Below are positions 32,818 to 45,233 of a DNA stretch of 64,000 nucleotides, piece by piece. The position numbers were made by a program, and so were the translations under genes. The stretch's first letter is position 1, and each line of letters opens with the position of its first letter. A model generated the notes under the pieces. It was not told the DNA's origin and searched no databases. It worked only from the letters and a program-made list of their open reading frames with translations. Source of the DNA: Cocos nucifera (Eukaryota > Streptophyta > Magnoliopsida > Arecales > Arecaceae); NCBI GenBank assembly GCA_006176705.1, contig QRFJ01004307.1:27940-91939 (forward strand), written 5' to 3'.

Positions 32818-33665
32818 TGTTGGTGCAAAATCTGGTTGCCATCAAAAAAGTGCTAGAGTCGGAGAAGATGAAGTCACCGTTGATGACCTACAAAATAAAT
32901 CACGTCTAGAGCCCAAGGTGGTGGCTCCGACAAGACCCTCTAATGGTTAAGTTTACTTTTCTGACCAATAGAAATGGAGTGCTCAATCAAGAAAGTTGCA
33001 GAGTTTCGGAAGGGAGAAGAGAGCCCCCCCAAAACATATATGGAGGATTTCTTTCTTAGATAAAGCCTATAACAAACTGATAGTGACCGTCATAACTATC
33101 GGATAATGGGCCACTCGAGGCCACATGGAGTTTATTATAGAGGATAGTGTTTGTTATCATGAGGTGCCAGTCCATTTGAGATTTGATAGTCAAAGTTCGG
33201 AGGGGTGGGCATCGGTTGGTGATGACCTTTGAGCTATATCAATTCTAGAGGAGTTTGAACTCCTCTAAGGTAGTCCGAGTGTGGGTTGGTTCATGCCGTG
33301 TATGGGACAAGACTTGTGTGGAGACCTTCCAGATGACTGTGGAAAGTTTGGCCACTGGAGGAGTCCAAAAAGAGTTCGACTACTGAAGGAGTCCGAAAGG
33401 AGTTCGGTTTTTGAAGTGGTTCGAAAAGGGTTCGATTGCTGGAGGAGTCTAGAAGGAGTTTGGCTACTGAAGGAGTCCAAAAAATGTTTGCCTGCTGAAG
33501 GAGTGGGTCCAAAAAGGGTTCACCACTGGAGAAGTCCGAAAGAAGTTCAGCCACTGAAGGAATTTCAAGAGGAAGAATTTTCGATCGAAGCTCTTCTGTG
33601 GTTCCTAGTTACATTAGACTAACCATCAAACTAAACTTCGACGGGAGTGGGGTTTATCCCCAACA
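32818..33665 (-). repeat. Gypsy T1 5' LTR
   Basis: 848 bp, TG...CA ends (minus strand TGTTGGGGATAAACCCC to GCACCAACA), partner of 11930-12779. The 28-bp array is present as about eight units at 33347-33575. Confidence 0.9.
33347..33575 (-). repeat. 28-bp tandem repeat in the T1 5' LTR
   Basis: Units start at 33347, 33375, 33403, 33431, 33459, 33487, 33519 and 33546. Sequence and period match the array in the other LTR, including a longer unit (32 bp here, 31 bp there) at the sixth position, so the array predates insertion. Confidence 0.85.
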
Positions 33666-33670
33666 TGATC
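33666..33670. repeat. Target-site duplication of gypsy T1, right
   Basis: TGATC, identical to 11925-11929. Confidence 0.9.
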
Positions 33671-35583
33671 AATCTAGAATTTTGGTGTACAATCACTTTC
33701 TTAGGATAGATGAGTCTTAAATCTATGGTGTGGAAATACTGAAGAGAGAGTATAGGTACTCGTTAGAGAACAAAGACACTAAGCATGACCACCTCGAGTA
33801 GTCATAAGTGAGTCTACCTTCTTGTCGATGACTAGCTCAATATTGCAGTTGTGTGTCTAGTTCTTTGATCTGAGGTGCATCGGTAATTCATCTTGAATGT
33901 GTTATAGTTTGACTGTACCATAACTCAATCTTCTAGTTATTTGAAATCTTCAAGTGTATGTTGGCTATAGCATATTCATTATAGAAATTGGATTGCACCA
34001 ATAGGAGATCTATTTACCTCGATAGAGGAGCAGTAGTCCTATGATGATCATGAGATCGAGTTCATAAATCCATGGCCATGGCGGTGTGATATAATAGAAA
34101 AGAATTTTCTATTAAGATTTCACATCAGACTCGAATCGAATGATTCAATCATATGATAAGGTGTTGGGTTTGATGAGTTCACCATATATTGCTAGGTGTC
34201 ACTAGTGGATTTTGGAAGCAATTAGAATGATCTTGATAATCGTTCATTCTAATTGGGTGAATTAGAAAAAGTTTTGATGTATCGAAAGTTGTTTCAATGA
34301 TGTCGATGATAGAGATCGGAACATGTCTCATTACCATATAAAACTAAATCTAACTAGATCATACAAACAAGAGTTTAGATCTAAATATTATCAATTAAGC
34401 TAATCTAGTTTAATTGATTTGGATTAGATCCAATCAGGTATAAGAAAATCATGCTAGCACACGATTAAGCCTGACATTCTCCTTCTATAGTCTTTCTAAT
34501 TCGTCATGATTGAGTCAAATTGGATTTGACCCATCCTTGGATTGTGAATGGATTTATTTTCATCTAGTTGGACTTATACAGGTTAGATTGAGTCTTGAAA
34601 TAAATCCATTCTAGGTGTAACTGGACTAGGGTCACTAGTTGACCCAATTGAGAGAGTTGAGGGTCATACAGTTTGGGCCTCCTGGAAAATTTTCTAGGGA
34701 CTCTTTTCCTCTAATTTTTGGACATGTGATTGGGCTTGAGTCCTACTTTGGGTGTGCCCAATTTGGTGAAAATAGGTGGCGCTTAGATTGGGTTAAATCA
34801 GAAATTTGATTTGGATCAAATTCTAGAAGGAAGAGTCCTTAGCACCCTGGACTCTTCCTTATCCATTCATGATGCCACAAGGGGAGGTATTTTGTGCAAC
34901 CAAACCTGATGGAGATCAAGTTCTAGGCATGGGCTATCAGCTAAGAGTCCAAGGCAATCAAGCAAACAAGTTGCTTGATCACCTAGGACACTTGGGGGTG
35001 CAGGGGTCTCTATAAAAACCCTACATCATAGGTCCTTCATCCTTTGATTCCCATGCCCATATGCTGCCACCATCTCCTTCTCCATGCCCACTCTAGTGCT
35101 CCTCTCTCTCTTCTCCATGTCCATACTAGGTTTGGTGAAGGTTCAGCGATCAAGTGTTGAAGAAACCCGATGCAAAGATCAAGACAGGGTGATCTACATC
35201 AAGAGACTACGTGCTGACTTTGATGATCCTTTTGAAGGTTCTACAAATCAAATCCAAATCTGATCTTTTAAGATCAGATCCAAAAGGAGGGCACATCTAG
35301 AACCAGTCTGAGTAGACTTTGTTAGAGACTGAGCACATGCACGGCTAGATCTAGAACCTCAGGAGCAGTCGGATCATTATCAGGGTAATAGTTTACCCTA
35401 AACAGGTAACAATGGTTGTTATTAATTTGTTTTTAATTTTTATTTTTAATATTAGATCATTAGGATTAGATCTAAAAACTCTCATATTTGATCATATTTT
35501 GTAAAAATATTTTTTTGAAAAATTTTGCTATAGATTTGATCATATTAGATCGATCCTACGGTGGAAAATTTAGTTTTCCTTCA
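33671..35583 (+). repeat. Copia B 3' LTR, second part
   Basis: Continues the LTR from 11929: AATCTAGAATTTTGGTGTAC onwards, through a TATA box (TATAAAA at 35011-35017) to TTTTCCTTCA at 35583. The last 1.1 kb matches 4941-6058. CTCTA at 35584-35588 would be the right target duplication; its partner is outside the window. Confidence 0.88.
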
Positions 35584-37118
35584 CTCTATTCTCAAGGTAA
35601 ATTTGAATTTTTTTTAAAATTGATCGATCTTCCTTTTTTTCTTTCTTTTGCATGCAGCTGAGCTATTGCATGACCATTTTTGTGAATACGATTAGGGCCA
35701 TCAGATTGCAGCTGGCCAAAGTTCGTGAGAAGGCCGAGGCTTCGTACAAAGTTGCTAAAGCCAAAATAGGGTTTCTAAAGGAGTCGCTTGGAAAGGTGGA
35801 AGCCAAGAAGGTGAAGGTCGAGGCTGACGGGGCTACAGAGAGGAAGAGGAGGAAAGCGGCAGAGACCAAGGTCATTGAGGCAAAGAAGATGGCTCAAGAC
35901 CAAGTCATAGAGGCCGAGCGGCTTGCTGTTGAGGCCTTCAAAGCTTCTCCCAAATTCACCAAGATAAAGGTTGAGTTTGGTGTGGAGGCCTTTGAGGCCG
36001 AGCAGGAGTTGTGCGAGTAGAAGATTTCTGAACATCATCCAAAAGGGATCCCTCCTCCTTGGATGATGAAGATGAGTCAGGGGATCTGGCCACAGTGACT
36101 GAAGCTCCAACAATAGAAGAGCCTCCTCCTGGGTCTATTGTTGATGAGCTGCCTACATTAATTAGCTCTGAGATTCAGCCGCCTTTGTTGCCGTCACTGT
36201 CAGAAATCAGGGGGTCCGATCAACTCACCGACACTGCTCAAGGCTGTTCAGTTAACCCCTATTCTAAGGTCAGGGAGGCTTGAACTTTGTACTTTTTCTT
36301 TATTTCTTCCTCACTATACAAAAAACTTTCTTATCAATGAAATGAGATTTCTGTTTCACCTTGTGTTGCTTTTCAACTATTAATTTGTGCATATGTGTTT
36401 TCTAAATAATCCGATCGATGTGGACATTATGGTCATCCTCTGACCTAGCTTCATGCTGACCCATTATCCCATGCCATTCCAATTAAGGTTCATCTTGAAG
36501 CTCTTGAAAAGAAAGTGGGTCGAGCAAAGAAGAAGACCACTAGAACCAAATGGAAGCTCTAAAAAATGAAGAAATTTGAGGCGGCTTTGACTGAGATTAG
36601 GCATCTAAGGTCAACCATCTTGCCAAATACCAAAGTTCATATTGCCAATAGGGATTGGTTGAGGGAGGAATGCAAGCGACTGGGGAAGTTTGCTGAGGAC
36701 AAAACCTGGAACTCGATAGCAAAAACTGCTCGATATTGAAATGGACTGCATCTGGCGCAAGAGAAGATTTCAGCTATAGAAGAGTGCATTGGCTCTAACA
36801 AGGCTACCGAAGAAGCTAGGCGAGGAGCTGCTAAGGAGGTTGTTTGACTTTAGAATCAACTGCACTCGTTCAAAAAAATAATAGCCAATCTCGAATGTCA
36901 ATCTAATGAGAAAAGTAGTGCTCTGAGTAAGTTGATGCAAGTGGCGGATACTAGAAGGCCAAATGCCGATGATGTTCGAAATGAACAAATCTTAGCTTAG
37001 AATATCATTGCCACTCTTTTTGAAGCTCCTAGTCAAGATAGGTCTAAGTTGACCAAACTCCACATCAAGTTGATGAAATGTGCAACAGCCACTAAGGAGG
37101 CTGAAGACGTGATTAGGC
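35584..37118 (+). pseudogene. T2: second gypsy-type reverse-strand gene, first part
   Basis: Related in layout to the T1 reverse-strand gene. A T-rich tract ending TTTTGCATGCAG at about 35656 looks like an intron acceptor. The exon after it encodes an Ala/Lys/Glu-rich coiled coil (AKVREKAEASYKVAKAK near 35715, open to 36020), then in a shifted frame an acidic Pro-rich stretch (36059-36283). After an AT-rich intron-like segment (36290-36470) a second coiled-coil exon runs to 37118 with stops near 36560, 36738 and 36846. Copia A4 interrupts it there. No gag-pol of T2 is in the window. Confidence 0.6.
37114..37118. repeat. Target-site duplication of copia A4, left
   Basis: TAGGC, identical to 47523-47527. 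Confidence 0.93.
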
Positions 37119-39391
37119 TGAAGGGAAAAACCTTATTTCCTAGATCTGATTAGATCAAGAGGGATATTTCAAAAATTTTTCTGTAAGATCCTAATCACAT
37201 ATGAGATTCTTCAAATTTAATCTTATTGATCTAATAAAATAAAATAAAATAAAAATTAAATTAAATCTAATTTAATTATACCTTTATTTTGGGTAATCCA
37301 ATTATCCTATGATGATCTCGATGTTTGCCTTAGGTTCTGGACGTAGCCATGCAAGCGTCTGGCCTCTACCAATATCCACTTGGATAGGATCTGAAGATCT
37401 TTTTCTTTTCAATCAATCCTCTAAAAATTAGATCTAGATATGATCTTAAAGGTCTTCAAAAACTCTTTTGAAGAACAACCGTTGTCTCTTGCAGCAGTGC
37501 TGCCTTCTTCCTTTCCTGTTGCCTTTCACTTGCTTGGATCGCATCTAACTCATGCCCAAAACCTCATTGGCGTGGAGAGAAAAAAGAGGACCAGAGGGTG
37601 GCATGGAGAAGGAGGGAGAAAAGCTATCACATGGGCTAAGGAAAGAAGGCTTTTTTTTAAGCGCAGATAGGGTTTATATAGACCCTACTGCGCCATGCAG
37701 TGCCACATCATCCCGACCAATCACAGCCCTTTGTACAATCAGATCTAAATCTAATTGATGGAATGACATCATCTAATCTAATTAGATTAGAGTCCCTCAA
37801 AACTTTTCTTAGATGGCACCAAGACTGGGTCAAACAAGTCTTCTTGGCACCATCTAGTTTGATTCCCTAAAGCAACTGGAGTTCCATCTATATGGGACTC
37901 CAAATCTTATCCTCATGGAGCACACACCTCCCTAGGCATGAGCCCCTTGCCTGTCTACTTTTTAGCAAGGGGATAAGGGCCAAGGTTCTCTCCTATGGAT
38001 GCATGACACATGGGCAGATGTCTAAGTGTCAAAGGTTAACATTTGACTAAAGTCCAAAGATAAGATTTAGCAGGTGATGAAAAATGGCAAGTATTGTCTC
38101 AAATTTATTTCATAAATTAAGACAATTCTTTTCTGATCTGAACAAGCTCCAGTCAGACTAAGTAAAGAATCCTGAGTGAGCCCAAACACATTTGGCTCAG
38201 TCGAGATAAGTTTTAATGATTGTTAAAGGAGAATATTAGGCTCAACCGTATGCTAGCACGATTTTCTTGAACCTAATTGAATCTTATTCAAATTAATTGA
38301 GCTGGATTAATCCAATTGATGATATCCAGATCCAAACCCTTATTTGTGTGACCCAATTAGGTTTAGTTTCATATGGTAATGGGATATATCATGATCTCTA
38401 TCATTGACATCATCGAAACACCTTTCGATGGATAAGAACTTTTCTAATTCAGACAACTAGTATGATCGATCATCCAAATCATTCTAATTGCTCTCAAAAT
38501 CTACCAGTGACACCTAACAGCATATGGTGGCAACCCATTAGAACTAAAAGTTAACCTCTCGATGCAGTTTTCTATGTGATTAAGTTTCTCTATCTTGAGC
38601 CCGACCGGATTAGGGTTAAGGTGATCTTGTTAAACCCTAATATCTATCATATGAATTAATCATTCGATTCAAGTCCAATGTGAAAATTTTAATAGAAACT
38701 CTTTCTATTATTTCACTCTGTCATGGACATGGGCTTTATGGACTTGATTCTCATGATCATCGTAGGGCTGCTCCTCTTTTACCAAGGTAGATAGATCCTC
38801 TATTGGTACAATCCAATTCCTACAATGAACATGTTATAGCCAACATACACCTCAGGATTTCGAATGGCTAGGAGACCGAGTTATGGTGTAGTCAAACTAT
38901 AACACCTTCAAGATGAACTACCGACGCACCTCAGGTCAAGGAACAAGATACATCACTACAGCTTCGAGCCAGTCATCGATGAGAAGGTAGACTTCCTTAT
39001 GACTGCTCGAGGTGGTCACGCTCAGTGCCCTCGTTCTCTAACGAGTACCTATACTCTCACTCCGATGTCTCTACACCATAGACTTGAGACTCATCTATCC
39101 TAAAGAAGCGATCGTATACCAATCTTTCGGATCAACCACCATCCTCATGATGATCCTACGTCGAGAGTATTTTATAAGTTAATAATGAAAATTCATGTCT
39201 TAAATTTTCAACTCTTGAAAATATGAAATATCATTGCCATTAACTCAAGGGATGTATTACAAACACTTTGAAATACACATTATGATAGAAAATAAACTAT
39301 TTTATTATTTATAGTTAAAATTATAATTTTTTTCTTAGAAGTGTATTACAAGTATCAGCCAATCTGGCTTTAAGAGCACACATATCTAACA
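37119..39391 (-). repeat. Copia A4 3' LTR
   Basis: Minus strand TGTTAGATATGTGTGCTC (39391 downwards) to TTTCCCTTCA at 37119. The palindrome CTCGTT-CTCT-AACGAG is intact near 39029-39044. Confidence 0.93.
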
Positions 39392-39406
39392 AACTCTCAC
39401 ATGACC
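39392..39406 (-). promoter_or_regulatory. A4 polypurine tract
   Basis: Minus strand GTCATGTGAGAGTTT, next to the 3' LTR; one A replaces a G of the A2 tract. Confidence 0.7.
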
Positions 39407-42400
39407 TAAAGTCAATTGGCTACAAATCTAAGTCCCATCTTCTCAAGGTGGGTTTTGATCTTCTGCTAGCCCAATGGCTTTATGAGTAGGTCTATCTAAT
39501 TGTCTACAGAGTCAACTCTCTTGACCTCGACATAACCTTTCTCGAGGTAATTGCGAATGAGGTGGTATCGCCACTCGATGTGCTTGGATTTTTTATGAGA
39601 CCTTAGCTCCTTAGCTAGGGCTATGGCGCCATTATTATCGCAGTATAGAGAAATGGCATTCGATGGCATCACTCCAATCTCTGTGGTGAACTTTTTATAC
39701 CAGAATGCCTCTTTCGTAGCTTCTAACACAGCGATATACTCTGCTTTCATGGTGGAATCTGCTATTTCTGTCTGCTTGAAACTCTTTCAACTGACAACAC
39801 CACTATTACACACAAATAGACCCCCAGATGTTGACTTTCGATCATCTATATCAGACATAAAATCCGAGTCTGTATACCTCTAGACTTGGAGTTCTCTATT
39901 ACTAAAAACCAACAACATATCCTTAGTTCTTCTTAAGTACTTAAGGATACATTTCACAGAAGTCCAATATTCTTCACCTAGATTTGACTGATATCATTTC
40001 ATAACACTCACAGCATGGGCTATATCAGATCATGTACATAACATGGCATACATAAGGCTCCCTATTGATAAAGCATAAGGGATCTTGCTCATGCGTTCAA
40101 TCTCCTCAGGTGTGTTGGGACACATTTAGTTAGAGAGATGAATGCAATGTCTGAAGGGTACTAATCCCCTCTTGGACTTTTCCATGCTAAACCTCTTTAA
40201 CACTTTCTCTATGCACATCTTCTATGAAAGACCTAGCATCCTATTTGGTCTATCTCTATAGACCTTAATTACTAGAATGAATAATGCTTCTCCTAGGTCT
40301 TTCATAGAGAATTCTTTAGATAACCATATTTTAATTATGGTCAACATGGGAATATCATTTCTAATAAAGAGGATATCATCCACATACAGTACGAGGAAGA
40401 TAATAGCGCTCCCACTGATCCTTTTGAAAATACATGATTCCTCCTCGTTGTTGATGAAACTAAATAATTTGATCACATCATTAAAATGAGTATTCCAACT
40501 CTGAGATGCTTGCTCAAGTCCATATATGGACCTTTGTAGCTTGCATACTTTGTGATCAGCTTCACTGAATGTGAAACCTACCAGCTATTCCATATAGATA
40601 TCTTCCTCAAGGTATCCATTTAAGAATGTCATTTTCACGTCCCTTTGTCATATTTCATAATCGAAATTGGCTGCAACAACAAGCATTGTGTGGATGGATT
40701 TTAGTATAGCTACTGGCGAAATGGTATCCTAATAGTCAATGCCTTCATGCTGACTATACTCTTTTGCCACTAATCTAGCTTTGAATGCCTCCACATTTCC
40801 ATCTGCATCAGTCTTTCTCTTGTAGATCCATTTACATCCAATAGGTACTTACCTTCAAGTGGATCTACCAAGGTCCAGACTTGGTTTGAGTGCATCGAGT
40901 CAATTTCTTACTTCATTGCCTCTAACCATTTTTTGGAGTCGATATCCGATATCGCCTCATCATAGGTTTTGGAATCATCACCATGAACGCCATTACCTAT
41001 GAGGAATATTTCCTCTACTTCCTCTGAAATAGTACTTAAGTACCTCTAAGGGGGATGGAAAATTCTTTTCGATCTACAAGGTGGAGGAGGAAGTGATTGT
41101 ATTGGCTCAACCTGATTTGGTTCCATAAGGTCCTTAGCTCGTTGCTCTTGTGAGACTTTCTCCTTGAGCTTGATCTGCTTTCCAATGCTGCCATCTTGAA
41201 TAAACTATTTTTTAAGAAAAATGGCATGTCGATTCATAATCACATTATGGTCTTCTAGAATATAGAAATAATATCCTAATGACTCTTTAGGATATCTTAT
41301 AAATCGAGCTCTAAAGGACCTATAGTCTAACTTGTTTGCTTGTTTTGTTTTGACATGAGTCGGACAACCCCAAATTCTGAGATGACTCAGACTTGATTTC
41401 TTACCATGTCATATATCATACGGTATGGTAGGAACAATTTTAGAGGGAATCCTATTCAGTAAATATATAGCAGTTAACAGACTATGTCCCTAAAAATATC
41501 AGAAAGATCTGTGAAGTTCATCATGGATCAAACCATATCTAATAAGATTCGGTTCCTCCATTCTGAAACTTCATAGAGTTAAGGTGTTGCAGGTGGAGTC
41601 CGTTGAGAGACTGTGTCATTTTGCTTGAGATAGTCCAAAAATTTTTGACTAAGGTATTCACCTTCTCGATCTGATCAAAGAGCCTTAATGAATTTTTCAG
41701 TTTATTTTTCAACTTTATGTCTGAATTTCTTAAACTTTTCAAAGGCTTCAGACATGTGTCTCATAAGATATATATACCTATATCAAGATAAATCATCGAT
41801 AAAGGTTATGAAGTAGTCAAAGTTGTCTCTAGCCGGTACATAAAATGGGCCGCACACATCAGCATGTACTAGGGCAAGTAGTTCCGTGGCCCTTTCTCCA
41901 TGTCCTACAAAAGGAAGTTTAGTCATTTTTCCATGAAGACATGATTCACAAATTGGATATGACTTGAAAGTAAATGGACTCAATAGCTCGATTTTTTCTA
42001 ATTTGTTAATCCTATCTTCTGCTATGTGACCTAGCCTTAGGTGCCATAGATACCTATCATTTGAACTATCCCTGGGTTGTTTTGATCTTATGGCATTCAT
42101 ATTTTGCTCGATATTAAAGACAGATACATCAATATATAACTGGTAGAGATCGTTAATGAGGAAATCACTTGCAATTTTATTTCTTTCAAAAAGAATATTA
42201 CTATGGTCCTTAAGAAACTAATTACATAGCCTTCTTATGCTAAACTTGAAACAGAAATCAAATTTCTGCTTGCAGTAGGTACATAATAACAATCCCTAAG
42301 TACTAAATCTAAATCAGATGGTAGTCGAAGAGGATAGATTTTCACGACCACAACAGCAACCCTTGCTCCATTTTCGATGCATAGGATCATCTCACCATTC

Positions 42401-43353
42401 CTCAACCTCCTGTTATCCTCAAGACCCTACATGAAAGTGCATAAATGAGCACTAGAACCAGAGTCAAGCACCCAACTGGATGCTGAAGAAATTGTATGGT
42501 TAGATTCAATAACGAGCATACCTCCAGAAGAACCTGTCTCCTTCTTATTCTTTAGGGTGGCTAGGTATGTAGGGCAATTCTGCTTTCAGTGGCTGTCAAT
42601 ATTATAATGAAAATACTTTCCTTTGTCAGTGGCCTTCTTCTTCAGCTCTGCCTTCTTTTTCTTTCCTCCTTCCACCTATTTTTTCATAGACTTCTTCTTT
42701 CCAAAAAACTTTTTTTTGGAAGAAGTCCATTCCATAGCAAGTACTGAGTCTTTAGAACCTTTCATAGAAAGCTCAGCAGTAACCAGCATATTCATAAGCT
42801 TAGCCAGAGTATTTTGATGTTTATGCATACGGTAGTTCATGATGAACTTCCCATATGCATCAATCAAGGATTGCAGAATTATATCATTCTACAGATCCTG
42901 GTCTAACTTCACTTCAAGCTTCTCAAGCTCTTCCAAATCTTTGATCATCATCAGACAATGATCTTGGACTAGTTGCCCATCATGCATTTTAGCCTTAAAC
43001 AGTCATTTAGTGATCTGATATTTGGCTGCATGACTCTATTTTCCAAATAACTCTTACAGGTGAGCCAACATTTGGTGAGTAATCTTGATATCTTCATATT
43101 GACACTGAAGCTCATCAGACATCGAGTCCAACATGTAGTATCTGGCCTTATTATCTTCATCCATCTATTTGTCAAGAGACGCTCTTTGTTCAATGGACGG
43201 ACGAGCTAGTAAGATAAGGGGATCTTGGTCGAATACATGAGTCAACTTTTTGGAACCCAAAATAATTTTGAAGTTCTAGAGCCAATCCTTATAATTCGGT
43301 TGGGTCAGTTTGTAGGTGTCCAGGATACGGGCTAGTGGGTTGGATGCAGACAT
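39407..43353 (-). pseudogene. Copia A4 gag-pol remnant
   Basis: Gag starts at 43353 (minus) with MSASNPLARILDT. The zinc knuckle near 42580-42620 has Tyr for both leading Cys and a stop for Trp, the same changes as in copia B. The protease segment lies near 42460. Integrase is open at 42100-41783 with HLRLGHIAEDRI and CESCLHGK. RT keeps YVDDILF near 40370-40390, and RNase H keeps KAEYIAVLEATKEAFWYKKF at about 39745-39690. Many stops and frameshifts are present. Confidence 0.85.
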
Positions 43354-45218
43354 TTTTTTTTTCTTGTAGAGAGTCAAAGATTCTAGTTAGATTTTATAAT
43401 TAAGACTTGATCAATTTATTTAGGAGTTTGACTTTTAAACAAATTAGCTCCCACTATTTTCTTGGATCCCTACACTCCCTCTATTGATATGTGAAAATCT
43501 TCATGATTACTAATTTCTAGTGGGTGGTGCAATCTCACAATCTGTCTCATCACCTCACCTAACAGTTATTGATGATGGGATAGCCAATGAGTGAACAACT
43601 CTTGTCCAGTGACTCTCTAATCATAGTGCACCCAGGCTTGGTCTCTAATTCATGAATCTCACTGTGCTCGAAATATTGATCCACTCGTTAGTTATGTCAA
43701 ACCCACCATTTGCATAGATTAAATTTCTAATTGGGTCTCTTACCATATCTGAAATATTGAGCCCAATCCATGCTCCAGCCCATAGCATCCAATGCCTAAT
43801 AGACATGGTTAGGTGTTTTTGGTGCAACTGAACCACTATGACCAACCGAGAACAATCAACCCTGGAAAGGACCCGCACATCTACAATGGTGGAAGACCTT
43901 AAACTTAATCTTTTCTTAGGAAGATTTGATTTAAATCTCTTTAAACTTGACTTGACATAGCCATAACTATTATGACTAACCTAGTGGCATGGGTTAGCTC
44001 GAATTGTTAGCCACCTTAGATCAGGACTGAGCCAACAAATTTGGTCAGGTAAGTGAGACCAGTGGAAGGGATATGCCATTAACTCGATAAGAGCGCATTT
44101 GAGTTGAGTAGCTCTTAATTAAAAATCAATCGATCGTATCTGCCAAACTTACCTTAGACACCAAATTGTTGAGCCAGAACCAATTGAATTAGCCTATAAT
44201 TCAAACTCTAACCACTGAGCCTAATTAGGTCTTAACTTGATCGATCAATCATATGACTCAATCTTGACCCAGACATAATCCTTTTTGGCTGGTCAATTTA
44301 AGCACTCTTGATCCCATCTAACCAACTTTTGATTCGGTTTGATCAACTGCTAGACCTAATTGAGCTACCTAAGCCCGAACCCAATTTTATGAATATGTCT
44401 TAGATCTAGAAATTCTCAATTTTAGATCTAATATGTTTCATAATCTTAATTCTTAATTAAGTTTAGGGTTCATAAATAAAATGTGTATATAAAATCCTAG
44501 GGTTTCAGGATCTAGGATTTTGCAGAAAATAAGTTTTAGATTTCTAATTAAGGACGAACATGCAGCATCCATACACATCATAAGAATACCCCATCGAATG
44601 AAAATAGAGGGCCTTTAAATTCTACTTCATTCTTATGACTGGACGGTCAAGGAAAACATCTTAATCAGAAATATGATAAATCTACAAAACTAGTTAGATC
44701 TACATCATATATCACATATATAAAAATTAATCTAACTAAAAACATGTTTTGCATACATCTCATGTATCATATCATGCATGTTTTCAGGTATAAATTATCT
44801 CATAAAAATCTAAAAAATAAGATTTAAATTTGATCATATCAAATTAAAATTTATTCTAGGCAATTTTATAGAACTATTCTACAACTAGTCTAAACATGCA
44901 TCTATCATATCTCATATGAACAAATTAAATAAATTTATTTTTTATTTTTTAAATCTAATTATAATATTTATAATATCAAAAAATAGTAAATAAATAGATC
45001 TAAAAATTATAATTAATTAAATTAAAATTATGATCATGTTAGACTACACAGAATAATTCTATTCCTAGTCTAGTCATGCATCCATACATCATAGATCTAG
45101 ATTATTTAATTTTTAATTTTTTGATTTTAGATCTAATAATATCTCATGTGACATCTAAAATCATCTAATTATTAGATCAAAAATAAATTAAAATTAGATC
45201 TAACAAATTTTGGAACCT
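43354..45218 (-). other. Copia A4 leader
   Basis: Untranslated leader collinear with that of A2; holds the stem-loop at 44544-44668. The minus frame 43878-43645 is leader sequence present in A2 and B too and is not a gene. Confidence 0.65.
44544..44668 (-). ncRNA. Leader stem-loop, copy in copia A4
   Basis: Plus-strand coordinates: inner arms TCATAAGAAT (44578-44587) and ATTCTTATGA (44629-44638) form a perfect 10-bp inverted repeat. Outer arms CTAATTAAGG (44544-44553) and CTTAATCAG (44660-44668) still pair except at one or two positions. The loops have diverged more than the arms. Confidence 0.55.
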
Positions 45219-45231
45219 GGCTCTGATACCA
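45219..45231 (-). promoter_or_regulatory. A4 primer-binding site
   Basis: Minus strand TGGTATCAGAGCC, two bases inside the 5' LTR. Confidence 0.9.
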
Positions 45232-45233
45232 AT

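Larger units (their letters stand above)
11930..33665 (-). mobile_element. Ty3/gypsy element T1 (Tat-like), minus strand, with nested insertions
   Basis: Two LTRs (11930-12779 and 32818-33665) and a matching TGATC duplication bound it. Gag, protease and RT remnants read on the minus strand from 32676 down to 29412. A spliced gene on the other strand and a tandem array lie between pol and the 3' LTR; a reverse-strand gene and repeats in this place are features of Tat-lineage elements such as Grande and RIRE2 (established knowledge). RNase H and integrase are not seen and would fall at the assembly gap (28201-28225). Copia A2 and LTR fragment A3 are nested inside. Without them T1 would be about 10.2 kb plus whatever the gap hides. 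All coding parts are decayed. The lineage name is inferred. Confidence 0.85.

Noticed and set aside
33281..33622. 113-codon frame in the T1 5' LTR
   Set aside because: Made of the 28-bp repeat units; the period is not a multiple of three and the partner LTR frame differs.
36290..36470. Host gene intron or promoter in T2
   Set aside because: The flanking exons match the plan of the T1 transposon gene; nothing indicates a host gene.
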